A DNA stretch of 64,000 nucleotides from Mesostigma viride (Eukaryota; Streptophyta; Mesostigmatophyceae; Mesostigmatales; Mesostigmataceae), in the NCBI GenBank assembly GCA_009746045.1, contig RPFO01000253.1, positions 2,239,888 to 2,303,887 of the forward strand, in the 5' to 3' direction. Numbering within the stretch: position 1 is the first letter of the stretch; the number at the start of each line of letters is the position of its first letter. The notes beneath the pieces are model-generated. The model had not been told where the DNA came from, made no database searches, and saw only the letters and a program-made list of their open reading frames with translations. Positions 22,018 through 34,502 of this stretch are shown in pieces. A program made the position numbers and the translations under genes.

Positions 22018-22490
22018 CATTTGGTGACAAACTGCCACCAAATGCTAGCAAAAACGCACTGTTTCACCACATCTCATTGCAGTTTCCATAGAAGGTGTGT
22101 TCAGTCGAGGCTGGAAATTTGCAATCACATTGCACATCATAAATGTAGACATGGCACAAAAAATCAGGTCCATCGTACTGTATTTGGTAACAAAATGCCA
22201 CCAAATGCTAGCAAAAATGTGCGTTTTTCGCGTTTTTTAGACACATTTCATGACAGTTTTCATACAAGATGTGCTCAGTTGGGGCTGGAAACTTGCAAGC
22301 ATATTAAATATCATTATTGTAGACATTGCACAAAAATTCAGGTCCGTTGTACTTCATTCATTGACAGCTCGCTACCAAATGTGAGAAAAAATGTGCGATT
22401 TTTGCATTTCCGCCACATTTCCAAGTGCAGTTTCCCATGCCAGGTGTGCTCAGTTGAGGCTGAAAACAAGCGCGCATGTTAATCATCATC
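22018..22490 (+). repeat. ~170-bp tandem repeat, three diverged copies
   Basis: Three successive units carry CCACCAAATGCTAGCAAAAA-like, GGTGTGTTCAGTCGAGGCTG-like and AGACATTGCACAAAA-like blocks at a spacing of 160-175 bp. No coding function is evident. Confidence 0.6.
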
Positions 22491-22619
22491 ATTTCAGACA
22501 TTGCACAAAACTTAATTCAGGTCCATCAAGTGTCATTGGGTTCACTGGTCCATGCAACACCTGCCAGTTTCCAGCTAATCACTCAACCTTGGATGACAAA
22601 GTTCTTTTGTAACGGTATG

Positions 22620-23452
22620 GCCAACTCCCACCAACTGTGTTGCTAACTGTTCAGACCTTGCACAGATAATATAACACAACTTTTGTGACACATAGACAAA
22701 GATATATGAATATGAACAGTGGCTAGACATGGCTGTATATATGTGCATGTGGCCATGCTCAGGCAATTTTCAAGTAGGGGCTTGTTAGACATAAGAACTA
22801 GACATAAGAACTAGCTAGACCTTTTCAGTGGTTTTCCATTTGCGGGTATTTCCTCGTAAATGGTGGGAGAGCGATCGCAGCAATGGTGCTCACCACTAGA
22901 CACTCCCGGCCAGCTAGGCTAGAAACACACGCCCTGATCAAGCATGCTGTTTCCGGCCCCACCGTCTAGGTCATCTAGTCGCTCCACACGTAAGCCAGCC
23001 ATAATTTCAATGCACAAGGATACACATTTCCATCACCATTCATCTTCATCATCCTGAACGACTCGAAAACGCGGAAAAGATAACGGCAGGCTCGAGCTAC
23101 CATGGTCCGGATTCTCCCGATTTCTGGCCTGCGCTGGTTGTCTCTTTGATAAGAACTGCCAGCTGTCACGTTCGCTAGCATGATCAGTTCAAACCCACAG
23201 CATGCACGGTAGTCGCAAACTCAGCTTGGCAATGTAGTAATCTAATCATGCCAGGCATCTTGGCGGTCGGCATGGCTGCGATGTGTTTTGTGCGCCTTGA
23301 TTCGGTAGCAGCACATCCCTTGGCAACCGGCCCGCCTGACTAAGGTTGCCACACATGGTCCTCTGCATCACCATGGATGTCCCCATGTCCCTGTCTCTGT
23401 TATAGGGGTTCACGTTGCTGGCGATGCAGCTTCCAAGTTGGACTAGATCTCC
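22620..23452. other. No recognisable gene
   Basis: Low-repeat sequence. A 68-codon minus-strand frame (22975-23181) exists, but it shows no family motif. Confidence 0.4.
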
Positions 23453-23960
23453 TCAGCCAGCGCTGTGGTGCATAGCCAGACAGCTCATACACTGCTCAGT
23501 TGCTACCTCGAGGTTGCCGGCTTGAAATGTGCCACCAAAGGACTGCACTTGGCCGCCATCATACCTAGCATGAAGAAGCCACTGCACAACCCCGGTGAGC
23601 CGCTTGGCCACCATACCGCAGTTGTCTTCAACAGATAGTGCAAGGCCAATGGCCTCTTCACAGGCACGTGCCTTGTGCTCATGCTCTTGCTCTGGCCCTT
23701 GTCAGCATGAGATGCACGCCCTTGCATGCTTCACCATGTTTCTCCAAGCCATCCGTGACTACTTGCTTCAGAAATGTCATTCAACTCCTGCTCGTCCTCA
23801 GCCACCAGACTGCCTAACTAGCTGGTGCCCCATCCCTCACTTTGGCGAGGACTGCGATTCTGGCTAGCAGCTTAGCGATCGTGCGTGGTTGTGCCCGAGT
23901 TTCTGGGTTAGTGGCAGTGGCATTGGAGCAAGAGTTGTTGAGCATGTGCGTGTGTCTATC
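23453..23960 (-). pseudogene. Decayed protein-coding fragment of unknown family
   Basis: Read on the minus strand, three frames join into one sensible amino-acid sequence by single-base shifts. The first part is TIAKLLARIAVLAKVRDGAP. The second is FLKQVVTDGLEKHGEACKG. The third is ARACEEAIGLALSVEDNCGM, continuing through QWLLHARYDGGQVQSFGGTF to a stop at 23453-23455. The composition is ordinary globular and unlike the surrounding repeats. I do not recognise the family; it may be a relic of a host gene or of an element gene. Confidence 0.4.
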
Positions 23961-24138
23961 CTCTTGACAAACAACCCCTCGCACCCCTGACATTGAGGAG
24001 TTTGGCCATGTGCCACATGGCAGGTTGCCAGAATTCCGCAAACATGCATCATAGGGAAATAAAGGATGGCTGGTTGAGCACACGACATGAGTAAACAAAA
24101 TACACAGCGCTGGTGCTGTCCGATATCCCCTACATGTG

Positions 24139-24641
24139 AAGACCAAATGGTGGTGGCACGGAGTATAAAATTAATGGTGGTGGCACGCCGCCATTGTTGT
24201 TGTTGTTGTTGTGTCCCACGCCGCACACCGGTGGAGTACAATTTGGTGGTGGCACGGTGTGCCGGTGCAACGGTGCAACGGTGCAACGGTGCAACGGTGC
24301 AACGGTGCAACGGTGCAACGGCCAGTGATTGGCCCGTTGCTGATTTGCTGACATGCAGCCTAATAAAAATTGGCCGCAAATTCGTCCGGTCGCACGTGGG
24401 CACAAGATTTGCGGCCAATTTTTACTAGGCTGCATATCAGAAAATCAGCAACGGGCCAATCACTGGCCGTTGCACCGTTGCACCGTTGCACCGTTGCACC
24501 GTTGCACCGTTGCACCGGCACACCGTGCCACCACCAAATTGTACTCCACCTGTGTGCGGCGTGGGACACAACAACAACAACAACAATGGCGGCGTGCCAC
24601 CACCATTAATTTTGTACTCCGTGCCACCACCATTTGGTCTT
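24139..24641. mobile_element. Foldback element with octamer core
   Basis: This is an inverted repeat with arms of about 245 bp centred near 24390. Left end AAGACCAAATGG (24139-24150) equals the reverse complement of 24630-24641. Each arm contains, in mirror order, two GGTGGTGGCACG motifs, a (TTG)n run, a run of the octamer GGTGCAAC, and a TTGGCCGCAAAT segment next to the centre. There is no ORF. A TSD is not obvious. Confidence 0.7.
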
Positions 24642-24649
24642 TACAGGGT

Positions 24650-25960
24650 CAGCTCACTTCCTTAGTGATTTCGGCACCTCAATTAGCGACAATTTTCGGT
24701 TCATTAGTACGGTTTACCCGAGAAATCTGGTGATACTGATTAGTGACAATTCGTACCCGACCAAATCCGATCCGAAAGCACTAACGACGCGAGTAATTAG
24801 TACATGCAACTCACTTCATTAGTATGATGGCGAGGTCGTCAGCTCGTGGAGCTATGGAGACGGCATTTCCCATTCTTGCTGCGAAAACAATCGTTTCAGA
24901 AAGAAATCTGTGAAAAAATCTCGTGCTTATGTGTATAATTGCTACATTTCTCAGTCTGCATCGCTCCACGCTGAGGTTGGAGTCATGCATATAGCGACCG
25001 ATTGCGATGATCAAAGAATGAAAAACTGGGCTATCCGGAATCGTGTGAATCGTGTGCCTACAGCTGCCTACGTGACGCGATCACTTCAAAAAGGCGTCGA
25101 ATGCGGGATACATCCATGGGCTCCATCGTACAGCATTTTTGGGGCGGACCGAGGTAGCTGCCGATGGGAATGCCGTGAGAATACTGCGGAAACGTGCGTA
25201 AGTGAAAACTGGATACTGCTTGACCTCCGGAGCATCTGGTGAGCCGCAGTTCTGGTTTAGGGTGATAGGGTGGTTGAAAATGGAGGTCTAGTCAGGGTTT
25301 GTTATTATTTGTTGCGTTTCTTGCTGGAATTTTATTTTCCGGTGCTGTCGGTGGCCGCTGAAGAAATTCTTTGCGGGACCTAGGATGTGTGCTGTCCTTC
25401 CGTCTGGCACCGCTGCCGTGGATTCGACGGCCGCAAACACCTGCATTGATAAATTGCCGCACCTGACTGCGTCAATGTTATGGATGCTCAGGGTATTATG
25501 GCGCCTTGACTGTCATGTTGTCCATACGTCTTGCATGTGGCATTCATCTATGTAACCTTTTGCCTCTTGCTGTTGGTTGCTTTGCTTTCATGCGCTTTAT
25601 TTCATTTCCTTGGTGGGATTAGCCTGTGGAAGGCGGCCTCCCTCCTGCATCCTGTGTCGGCAGACATACTGACAGGCAGGATGAAGTGCAGGCAGAGGGG
25701 CAGGCGAACAGCCGTTTATATTTGCACACATGCTTGCCGCTGGTACGCTAGTTTGCGTGTATCTTTGCATGGTCATGTTTTGGCAGGCCTGGACAGATAT
25801 GTTCAAATATGGTCGCATGCGTGCATGCACGCATGCATGAATGGGTTTACGCATGTTGCCAGCCACATAGGTAGGCACGTGGGAACGCTCGCAAGCTGAC
25901 GACACTACCAGGTCAGGCTGGTCTGGACCTGGAAGACACACAGGAGGCAGGCAGCCTTGG
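24650..25960. other. No recognisable gene
   Basis: No repeated or coding structure that I can support. A 110-codon plus-strand frame at 24910-25242 lacks family motifs. Confidence 0.35.
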
Positions 25961-25973
25961 ATGGTGTGGTGGG

Positions 25974-26361
<388 letters not shown>

Positions 26362-26529
26362 AAGGTGTGCTTTTTATTATGATGATTAGCTAAGTTACGT
26401 GTGTGTTGTTGATGTACATGTTGACGTTGTATCATGGGCGTGTGCCCCTAAGTCTGCCTTCCTGCAATATCACATAATATATCATCTAGATGTGTTGTTG
26501 GGAACCTGACTATATATCCCAAACTGGAA

Positions 26530-27860
26530 TGGTTGACATTCAACTATGGGATGAAACCCACGAAAAACAATTACTAGGAACTGCCATTTTTGTGCTATGT
26601 TTGCTAGCATCTGTCACCTATTTGTCATGCAAACAGTCTGAATTTCTTGTGGGCAGTTAACATAGATGTTTTTATGAGCTGTGCAAATTTCTAGGCTTGA
26701 CTGAGTTCATTGATATAGGCACCCATGTGTTGGAAACCTTGGAAAACCAAGAAAAACTGCATTTGGGGGGGGGTTCGCTACCATCAGTCACCATTTTGTC
26801 ATCCAACCAGCCTGCAACTTTGTGGGCATGCTGCATGGGATGTGTTTAGAACATGTGCAAAGTTCCAGCTCCAACTGAGCTCTATTGGTGTCATTATGTA
26901 TGCATATGTGTGATAAAACCCTTGGAAAACCAAGAAAAACTGCATTCTTGGGGTATTTATGCTAGCATTTGTCACCTATTTGTCATCCAACCAGCCTGCA
27001 ACTTTGTGGGCATGCTGCATGGGATGTGTTTAGAACATGTGCAAAGTCCCAGCTCCAACTGAGTTCATTTGGAGTCATTATGTATGCATATGTGTGATAA
27101 AACCCTTGAAAAACCATGAAAAACTGCATTTGGGGGTATTTATGCTAGCATTTGTCACCTATGAGTCATCCAACCAGCCTGAAACTTTGTGGGCATGCTG
27201 CATGGGATGTGTTTAGAACATGTGCAAAGTTCCAGCTCCAACTGAGCTCTATTGGTGTCATTATGTATGCATATGTGTGATAAAACCCTTGAAAAACCAT
27301 GAAAAACTGCATTCTTGGGGTATTTATGCTAGCATTTGTCACCTATTTGTCATCCAACCAGCCTGCAACTTTGTAGGCATGCTGCATGGGATGTGTTTAG
27401 AGCATGTGCAAAGTCCCAGGCCCAACTGAGTTCATTTGGAGTCATTATGTATGCATATGTGTGATAAAACCCTTGAAAAACCATGAAAAACTGCATTTTG
27501 GGGGTATTTATGCTACCATCAGTCACCTATTTGTCATCCAACCAGCCTGCAACTTTGTGGGCATGCTGCATGGGATGTGTTTAGAACATGTGCAAAGTCC
27601 CAGGCCCAACTGAGTTCATTTGGAGTCATTATGTATGCATATGTGTGATAAAACCCTTGAAAAACCATGAAAAACTGCATTTTGGGGGTATTTATGCTAG
27701 CATTTGTCACCTATTTGTCATCCAACCAGCCTGCAACTTTGTGGGCATGCTGCATGGGATGTGTTTAGAACATGTGCAAAGTCCCAGGCCCAACTGAGTT
27801 CATTTGGAGTCTTTATATATGCGTACATGCCAGAAAGTGCTGAAAATACGGTATTCTTTG
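26530..27860 (+). repeat. 184-bp satellite array, about seven units
   Basis: Successive copies of CTGCAACTTTGTGGGCATGC and GTCATTATGTATGCATATGT occur at a steady 183-185 bp spacing. The first one or two units are diverged and the rest are nearly identical. The period is in the range of nucleosome-sized satellites. Confidence 0.85.
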
Positions 27861-28041
27861 CTAGCAAATGTCACCATGTTACCATGCTGCCGACTCCCAA
27901 AATTTTTTTTGACCACATGGCATCATAAGATATCTGATAAGGAACCTTGGTGCCAAATTTGAGGTCAAACTGACCATTATTCCTTCTCCAAATAATTTCC
28001 AGGGGAAGAAAATGGGTTTTCGGATTAATGTGTGTGTCAAG

Positions 28042-28375
28042 ACATGGCACGGTGGCACGGTGGCACGGTGGCACGGTGGCACGGTGGCACGGTGGCACAG
28101 TGGCATCCCACGTTGGGCAGTGCTTGTGGGCAATATAACATTAGTATTGGACGTTATGTTACCTCGTGACACCATACAAAATCATAAAATGGTAGTTTTA
28201 TGGTGCAACGGTGCAACGGTGCAACGGTGGCACAGTGGCACCCCACTTTAGGCAGTGCTTGTGGACATTATAACATTAGTATTGGACGTTATGTTACCTC
28301 ATGACACCATACAAAATCATAAAATGGTAGTTTTATGGTGCAACGGTGCAACGGTGCAACGGTGCAACGGTGTCA
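28042..28375 (+). repeat. Octamer minisatellite with ~140-bp duplicated spacer
   Basis: Runs of GGCACGGT and GGTGCAAC alternate with two nearly identical copies of a spacer containing ACATTAGTATTGGACGTTAT. This is the same octamer family as at 20.8 and 24.3 kb. Confidence 0.8.
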
Positions 28376-28509
28376 AAACATGATGAGACACTTACCTCCT
28401 ACCTTTGGACCTAAGAGAGGTACAAAATAACAAAGTTGAAAAAAATCAATTTGTACTTGTGCTGTAGTACAAATCCAGGTGTGCCTGCCAGGCGGGGGAG
28501 GAAACTCCC

Positions 28510-30018
28510 ATGGAGGGTGTCACTGGCACCTCCAGCGGCTCTGGGGGGCAGGCCCCCTCCAGCCGCACCAAGGACAAGACCCTGGCTGGGCCGGAGGGGC
28601 CTCAGGGTCCCACCCTGGCAGGGCAGCAGCCGGCACGGCTGGACGGCGATCTGGAAGGTCGGGACTTCATCACCCTGGGTGATGAGCCTGTGTGGCGGGC
28701 CATTCAGGCTGCCACAGCCTCCTTCCGTGGGCTGGCCGACAGGAGTCAGCAGTTGCACGTCGCGGAGGCGGGCAGCCTGGTGTGTGCGATTATCACGCAC
28801 ATACTGGGCTTGCCCAACCTCCACGTGGACACACGTAGGGTGTGTGACGACTTGCTGCCTGCCCTGCAGGCCCTCCTCTCAGGGAGGAGGGTGCAGGGTA
28901 ACAGGATTCGCCTGGTGAGACTCCTGGAGCTCCTGCACAATGCCATCATGACAGGGGCGGGTAGGTGGTTGCCTACCTGGCTGCATCATGACTTTACTAA
29001 CCCTACTGATGATGACGTGTCTCTCTCTCCCACCTTCCATGACTGGGAGGAGGCCCGCAGCAGGAGGCGGGAAGTCACACATACTCACACCCCCACCCAG
29101 CCCACCCCTATGTTGCCTACCCATCCTACACAGCCCATGCTTGCCCCTCCTGCTCAGCTCACTCAAGTAGCATCTCCCTCTCAGCATGTCTCTCCTGTGA
29201 ATGCTGCAGCAGCAACCCCATCTTCTCCCTCACCCCCTGCATCCCCCTCCAGGTGGCCCACATACAATGAAAACCGTCCTGTGGATAGGATCAATGTCAG
29301 GGGGTTGCCTGAGGGGCATACTAGGGAGCAGGGGAATCATGTACTTCTCTCTCTCCAGCTGGCCAGGGAGGAACTGAATGTCAAGAATTGGTTTGGGTCC
29401 CTCATGCAGGGGGATTTTTACCATCAGTCCTCCTCTCAGATTCAGAATCTCATCCTTGTATTCCAGCGTAGGTATCCCAGGTGGCAGGACACACAGGCTA
29501 GGGCAGTCTGGGAGGCCTTCATGAAGGAGCTAACTGACCTCCTCTCCACCCCCTCATCTGTGGACATGTATGGAGCATTCAGGTGGGTAGAGGAATACAG
29601 GGTCACCTCCGTAGACTATGTGGCTGAGACCAAGAAATATGAGCTAGCCATCAAATCCCGTCCTGATGTCCAGCAGCTAGATCACAAGTTCTTGCTGCAT
29701 TCCTTCCTGGAGAAACTCAAACTTGACAAAAACACCTACGCTATGCTTGCAACAGGAATGGCAAAGTACTGGGAGGACATGAAGGAGGCATTGGATTATA
29801 TCAAGCTGGCCCTGGCCCCCCTCAGCCAGGGGGCCATGGGCACCTCTGTAAAGAGGGTCAGGGGGGAAGATAGGGAGGAGGAGGATAGGGAGAGGGAAGA
29901 CAGGAGCAAGAGGCCTGTCACCATGGCAGAGGTGAAGTCCCTGCTGGGACAGATGTTTAAGGGCAAGGGCAAGGGCAAGAGCAAGGGCAAGGGCAAGGGC
30001 AGGGGCTGGGGCAATTAG
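28510..30018 (+). CDS. gag: Retroelement 2 Gag
   Basis: A 502-codon frame starts at ATG 28510. It has a Gly/Ser/Pro-rich N-terminus, a helical region (about 60-160), a Pro/Thr/His-rich linker, then a capsid-like region (about 255-445, including LNVKNWFGSLMQGDFYHQSS). It ends in alternating Lys-Gly repeats. The frame ends in TAG at 30016-30018, but the same frame then continues as GKGKGQSLSKGGSSS into the Asn tract. The stop therefore looks like a nonsense mutation or leaky stop inside a longer Gag that ended in zinc knuckles. Confidence 0.75.
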   Translation: MEGVTGTSSGSGGQAPSSRTKDKTLAGPEGPQGPTLAGQQPARLDGDLEGRDFITLGDEPVWRAIQAATASFRGLADRSQQLHVAEAGSLVCAIITHILGLPNLHVDTRRVCDDLLPALQALLSGRRVQGNRIRLVRLLELLHNAIMTGAGRWLPTWLHHDFTNPTDDDVSLSPTFHDWEEARSRRREVTHTHTPTQPTPMLPTHPTQPMLAPPAQLTQVASPSQHVSPVNAAAATPSSPSPPASPSRWPTYNENRPVDRINVRGLPEGHTREQGNHVLLSLQLAREELNVKNWFGSLMQGDFYHQSSSQIQNLILVFQRRYPRWQDTQARAVWEAFMKELTDLLSTPSSVDMYGAFRWVEEYRVTSVDYVAETKKYELAIKSRPDVQQLDHKFLLHSFLEKLKLDKNTYAMLATGMAKYWEDMKEALDYIKLALAPLSQGAMGTSVKRVRGEDREEEDREREDRSKRPVTMAEVKSLLGQMFKGKGKGKSKGKGKGRGWGN

Positions 30019-30060
30019 GGCAAGGGTAAGGGGCAGTCTCTCTCCAAGGGGGGCAGCTCC

Positions 30061-30531
<471 letters not shown>

Positions 30532-31069
30532 GCAGGACAAGGAGGACAAGTCTTCTCAGCGGTGCACCCGCTGTGGCATGAAGTACCACCTGCGGCCCAC
30601 CTGCCGCAAGAACGTGGACGAGCTGGGGCATTTGGACGTCCTGTGCCACAAGTGCCACGGGCCGCCCCACGGTGACCCCAAGGACTGCAAGCGGCCTCCT
30701 TACGGCAAGAAGTGTGAGTCTCCCTCTCATGCTGGCTTGAGTGTGCCTGCTTCACCTCTTTCATCTGCATGCCCCACTGTCAGAGCAGTGAGCAGTTCTG
30801 GAAAGGTGCTACAGCTGGTTTCAGAAGATTATGTCTCTAAACCAACCTTCACATCTATGGTTCCCAAGGTGTGCAGAGTGTCCCCAGCAGAGGATGCTCA
30901 TATCAGTATACAGGAGCTTGCTTTGCAGTTGCACTTCCTTTATGGGCATGAAGTGAGTGCAGAGGTGCATGGTGGCAGCAGCAATAGGGGGGGCAGCACT
31001 CAGACGTGCTTGCCAGGTGGTCAGATCCCACTGCCAGCATTGTCAGTTCAATGCACCCAAACCCCCTAA
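30532..31069 (+). pseudogene. Retroelement 2 zinc knuckles and start of Pol
   Basis: A first CCHC box (C-X2-C-X4-H-X4-C, CTRCGMKYHLRPTC) and a second variant (CHKCHGPPHGDPKDC) follow the Asn tract. A Ser/Pro linker and then LHFLYGHE, the first histidines of the integrase zinc module, come next. The frame shifts at about 30.97 kb, and the real continuation is in the next frame. Confidence 0.65.
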
Positions 31070-31884
31070 GTGGCATGTAGCTACCCCACCTAAGTGCAAG
31101 GGCAGGGTGGTAGGAGATGTCTTTCATATAAAAGGACAATCTTACTTGGCACTTAAAGATGCATGGTCACGGTACACAACCATTGAACCATTACCTGGAA
31201 TGGACAAGACACAGTTGCTCAGGGCTCTCTTGATTGCTCAGGCCAGGTACTACCCTGTGCATGGAGGCATTGTTACTGGATCAACAGTTCACGTGTCTTG
31301 CCAATGAACCAGGGTGTGAGGCTATTGATCTGGCTGGGCTAGAAGATCATGAGAGGCAAGGCATTATTGAAAGGGCCATAAGGTCCATTAAAACCCTTGT
31401 AGCCAAGGAAGATGGTAATCTGTTGGCTGACAGTGGGTCATATGCTGACAGAGCTCTGTGGTCCACCAGGCTGTGCCAAGTCCTCAACAGGAGGCCACTC
31501 ATGAAAACCCCACAAGGGGTCATCATTACACCAGATGGATTGCATGCAGGCATTTATCCACCTGAGGTACTAGCCCTATACAACGCACAGCGAGCACACA
31601 CAGCTAGCAGGTTAGCTGTCAAGGATGCAAAGCATCCACGTCCCACCTTCAGAGAAGGGGACCAAGTCCTATTCTACAAGGAGTCGGGACTAGGCAAGGT
31701 GGGTACCTGGCATGGGCCAGCCACCATCCTAAAGTTTAATACCACTGGCGGGACAGTGCTGGTTAAACACAATGACACGGGAAAGATTCACAGGTGCTCA
31801 CCTCACAGGATGAAATTGTATTTTCCAACTGTGTCAGACGTGGCAGAGGAGGAAGAGCTGTTGGCCGACAGCCCTGTACAGTAA
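30957..31884 (+). pseudogene. Retroelement 2 integrase (frameshifted)
   Basis: The first frame has the zinc-module cysteines (RSHCQHCQ), VVGDVFHIKG with the first catalytic Asp, and WSRYTTIEPLPG. After a shift near 31.26 kb the second frame gives LLDQQFTC (second Asp), GIIERAIRSIKTL (catalytic Glu) and a C-terminal DNA-binding-like region (VGTWHGPATILKF). The stop is at 31882-31884. Confidence 0.7.
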
Positions 31885-32693
31885 TGCCTGGCATCCCAGC
31901 GTTGCCCAGTGAGTGGTTGTTTGGAACACCCACTGGTGAGTGTGAGAGCCACACCCACTGTGACACCCAGGTCACCCTTGATGATTGTAGGCAGTCACTG
32001 CAGGCTTGGCCCCCTGCAGCAGAGGGTTACAATGGCAAAACAGGTGATCAGCAACCTCTCACCTCTACAATTGTGAACACAGCTCAGCCACTAGCTGCAT
32101 CTTCCAAACGCAGCCTAGCAGAAGCTGTTCGCATTTTACAATCAGCTCATAGAGCTAAAGCTCAAACTGCTGCAGGATCAGCTAAGGTGGGGAAGGTTGG
32201 GCAGAATGACAATAGCCCATTTATGGTTGCAGTGGACACACAAGCCCAGGTCAGCATTATCAGTGCCCTGGCTGTGCCTCATATGCCTTTGGAACCTTCA
32301 CCCTGGCACCATGTGGCTGATTTCTCAGGGCAGTCATCCCTAAAGGTACAAGGTCAGGTCATGTTGACTATACTTGGTATCCCCACTCCTTTTCAGGTAT
32401 TGGAAGGTTATAAAGGGAATGCCTTATTGGGTGATCCTTTTCTCTCTTACCCTGGTGTCATTATCTCCAGTGATAGACTAGCCATCCAGGACCTGGGGGG
32501 TGTTGATCTGAATCATTTCAAAATCTCTCTTCAAAAACTTCTTCACACCAACATTGCTTCTGTAAAATTTGCTACTCCCAAGTATGCCCCAGGGCAAGAA
32601 CCTTGTGTGGCAGACTTGGTTCATAACCAAAAACTTCATCCCACCTCCTTTGGATTCTGGCTAAAATGTCTCCTCTTTCTTATGAACAGATAG
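31885..32693 (+). pseudogene. Retroelement 2 retropepsin region
   Basis: The frame carries VAVDTQAQVSIIS (D-T-Q-A active-site motif) and, about 60 residues later, ALLGDPFL with a following strand motif. Together these are the two halves of a retropepsin fold. It lies after integrase and before RT, as in retroelement 1. The frame breaks again near 32.67 kb. Confidence 0.65.
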
Positions 32694-33847
32694 AGCAAGA
32701 TTGTCGCACACACATAGGTTTCCTAAAATGGGTGGAGGCCTTCAACAAGGCCAGGGAAGAATGGGTAGTACCAGATCCTCTTAGCCCCTCTCACACTCCA
32801 CCTGTCACACCTATTGATAAAAAGCCTGCAGGGTGCAAGCACTTGCGCCTAAAGTTTGTGTGTAAACATAAGCCAGCAGCAGATGGGTCAGTCATTTTCC
32901 ATGCTAGACCTTGTGTGACAGAGTTCAAGGGCACCACTGATCTGACAGAGGCAGAGTTGTACACACCAGGCATTCAGCAGACCTCTCTTAAAATCTTGCT
33001 GTCTGTCTTTGTGGGCCATCTCAATGACGGGGATGACTATGTATGTAAGGCTACAGACATTAAAAGGGCTTAATTCCTGAAAGGCTCACCTGAGATAGCA
33101 CAACAAGTGTGGCATGGTCAGGTGTATGTAGTCTCCACTCCCAGAGTTTGGGCAAAACACATCGCTCAGCAGTACCTGAAAGCTAACATAGGTGTTGAAG
33201 GGCTGCAATCAGCTCCTCGAATTTTCAGGATGTCAGCTCAGGCTGTGTTTGAAAAGCTAGGGGCTAGATATGATGACATAGACCCTTGCTTCTTTGTGGT
33301 CCCACACCCTCATGGCATACTCACCTTTGTGTGGCATGGGGATTATCAGCTGATTGCTGGGCCAAGGCGTGCTGTAGATGATTTTATACAACAAGTGTCA
33401 CAGCATTTTGAGATTGGCAAGCAAGTAGAGCTGGGCACCACTGCCATAAAATTTTGTGGCACAATGTTACAACTCCAGCAGCATCAAAACCAGTGGGTGT
33501 GTGCACTTTACTCTCCCAATGATTACATGCACAGTTGCTTGGAGGTTTTGCAAACCAAAATCAAACCTGGAGCCTGTCCCACCATTAGAGGCAAGCTGGG
33601 GTGGTTGTGCTCAACTTGTGCACCTCACCTGGCTGTGGTTAGCAGAGTGGATGATGATGTCTTGATGCAAGTAGGTCACAAAGCCATCACCAAAACTCTC
33701 CAGGAAGGCCCTCCCCTTATCTTGCACTCCTTGGATCTCCACAAAACCATTCACATCCAAGCTATGATGGATAGTTCCATCATTGGAGTCCAGGCAGATT
33801 ACCAAGTTGCAGGCAAGGGAGTCAGGCTTGTATTTTGTGCAGAATGA
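32666..33847 (+). pseudogene. Retroelement 2 reverse transcriptase (dead)
   Basis: Two in-line frames joined at a TAA (33071-33073) encode a copia-type RT. The TAA falls inside the first catalytic motif, between ATDIKRA and FLKG. The second motif reads VWHGDYQL, where the catalytic Asp-Asp of retroelement 1 (LHGDDL) has become Asp-Tyr. The enzyme is therefore dead for two independent reasons. Confidence 0.75.
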
Positions 33848-34285
33848 TGATGCACCCTTGTCTCTCATTTCATGGTATGTACAGCCGGTTGCATAGACGC
33901 AAGGCTGTCAGCAGCAATGCTGCTGAGTGCCGGGCAGTGGTGTCAGCAGTGCTTCATGCCAGGTACTTGAATCATGTGCTGGTGTGGTTGCAGATGCAAG
34001 CAGGCAGCAATGCTGGGGTGGTGGCACTGTCACTTGCTCACTGACCGTCAGTCAGTCCTCAGTTTCCTTGCTAACCCCTATGCTGTGCACACTATTCTTG
34101 ACTGGGTGGTCCTCAAACAGGAGTCCACCTACTGGGAGTCCACCCGTCACGTGGAGGACAAACACAACGCTGCTGACGCACTTACTAAAGTGCCTCAGCA
34201 GGCAGCTGATCAATATCAGCTGTTGTACCACCTGATGAACCCGTATGGCAAGCAGGCAACCCTGCTCCATCGGGGGGACGCCTAG
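33848..34285 (+). pseudogene. Retroelement 2 RNase H
   Basis: SSNAAECRAVVSA (catalytic Glu), LLTDRQSVLSF (Asp, in a shifted frame) and HNAADALTKVP (final Asp) match the copia RNase H motifs of retroelement 1 in order. A frameshift lies near 34.0 kb. It stops at 34283-34285. Confidence 0.7.
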
Positions 34286-34502
34286 CTAGCAGGGTCCTGT
34301 TAACCAGGGCCGCCTAGGTAACCCAGTACCCCTTGGGCAGGTCCAAGGGGTAGGTTGTGCTTCCAGCAAGGGGGGTTGGTTGGAGTCTGTTTTCATGCAT
34401 CTGCGTGCCCTATGCCAATAAAATCTGTTTTGATTTTTTCAACACCATGGAATTTCGTGCTGCTCACCTTCATAGGTGGGCAGGGGATATATATCACACT
34501 CT

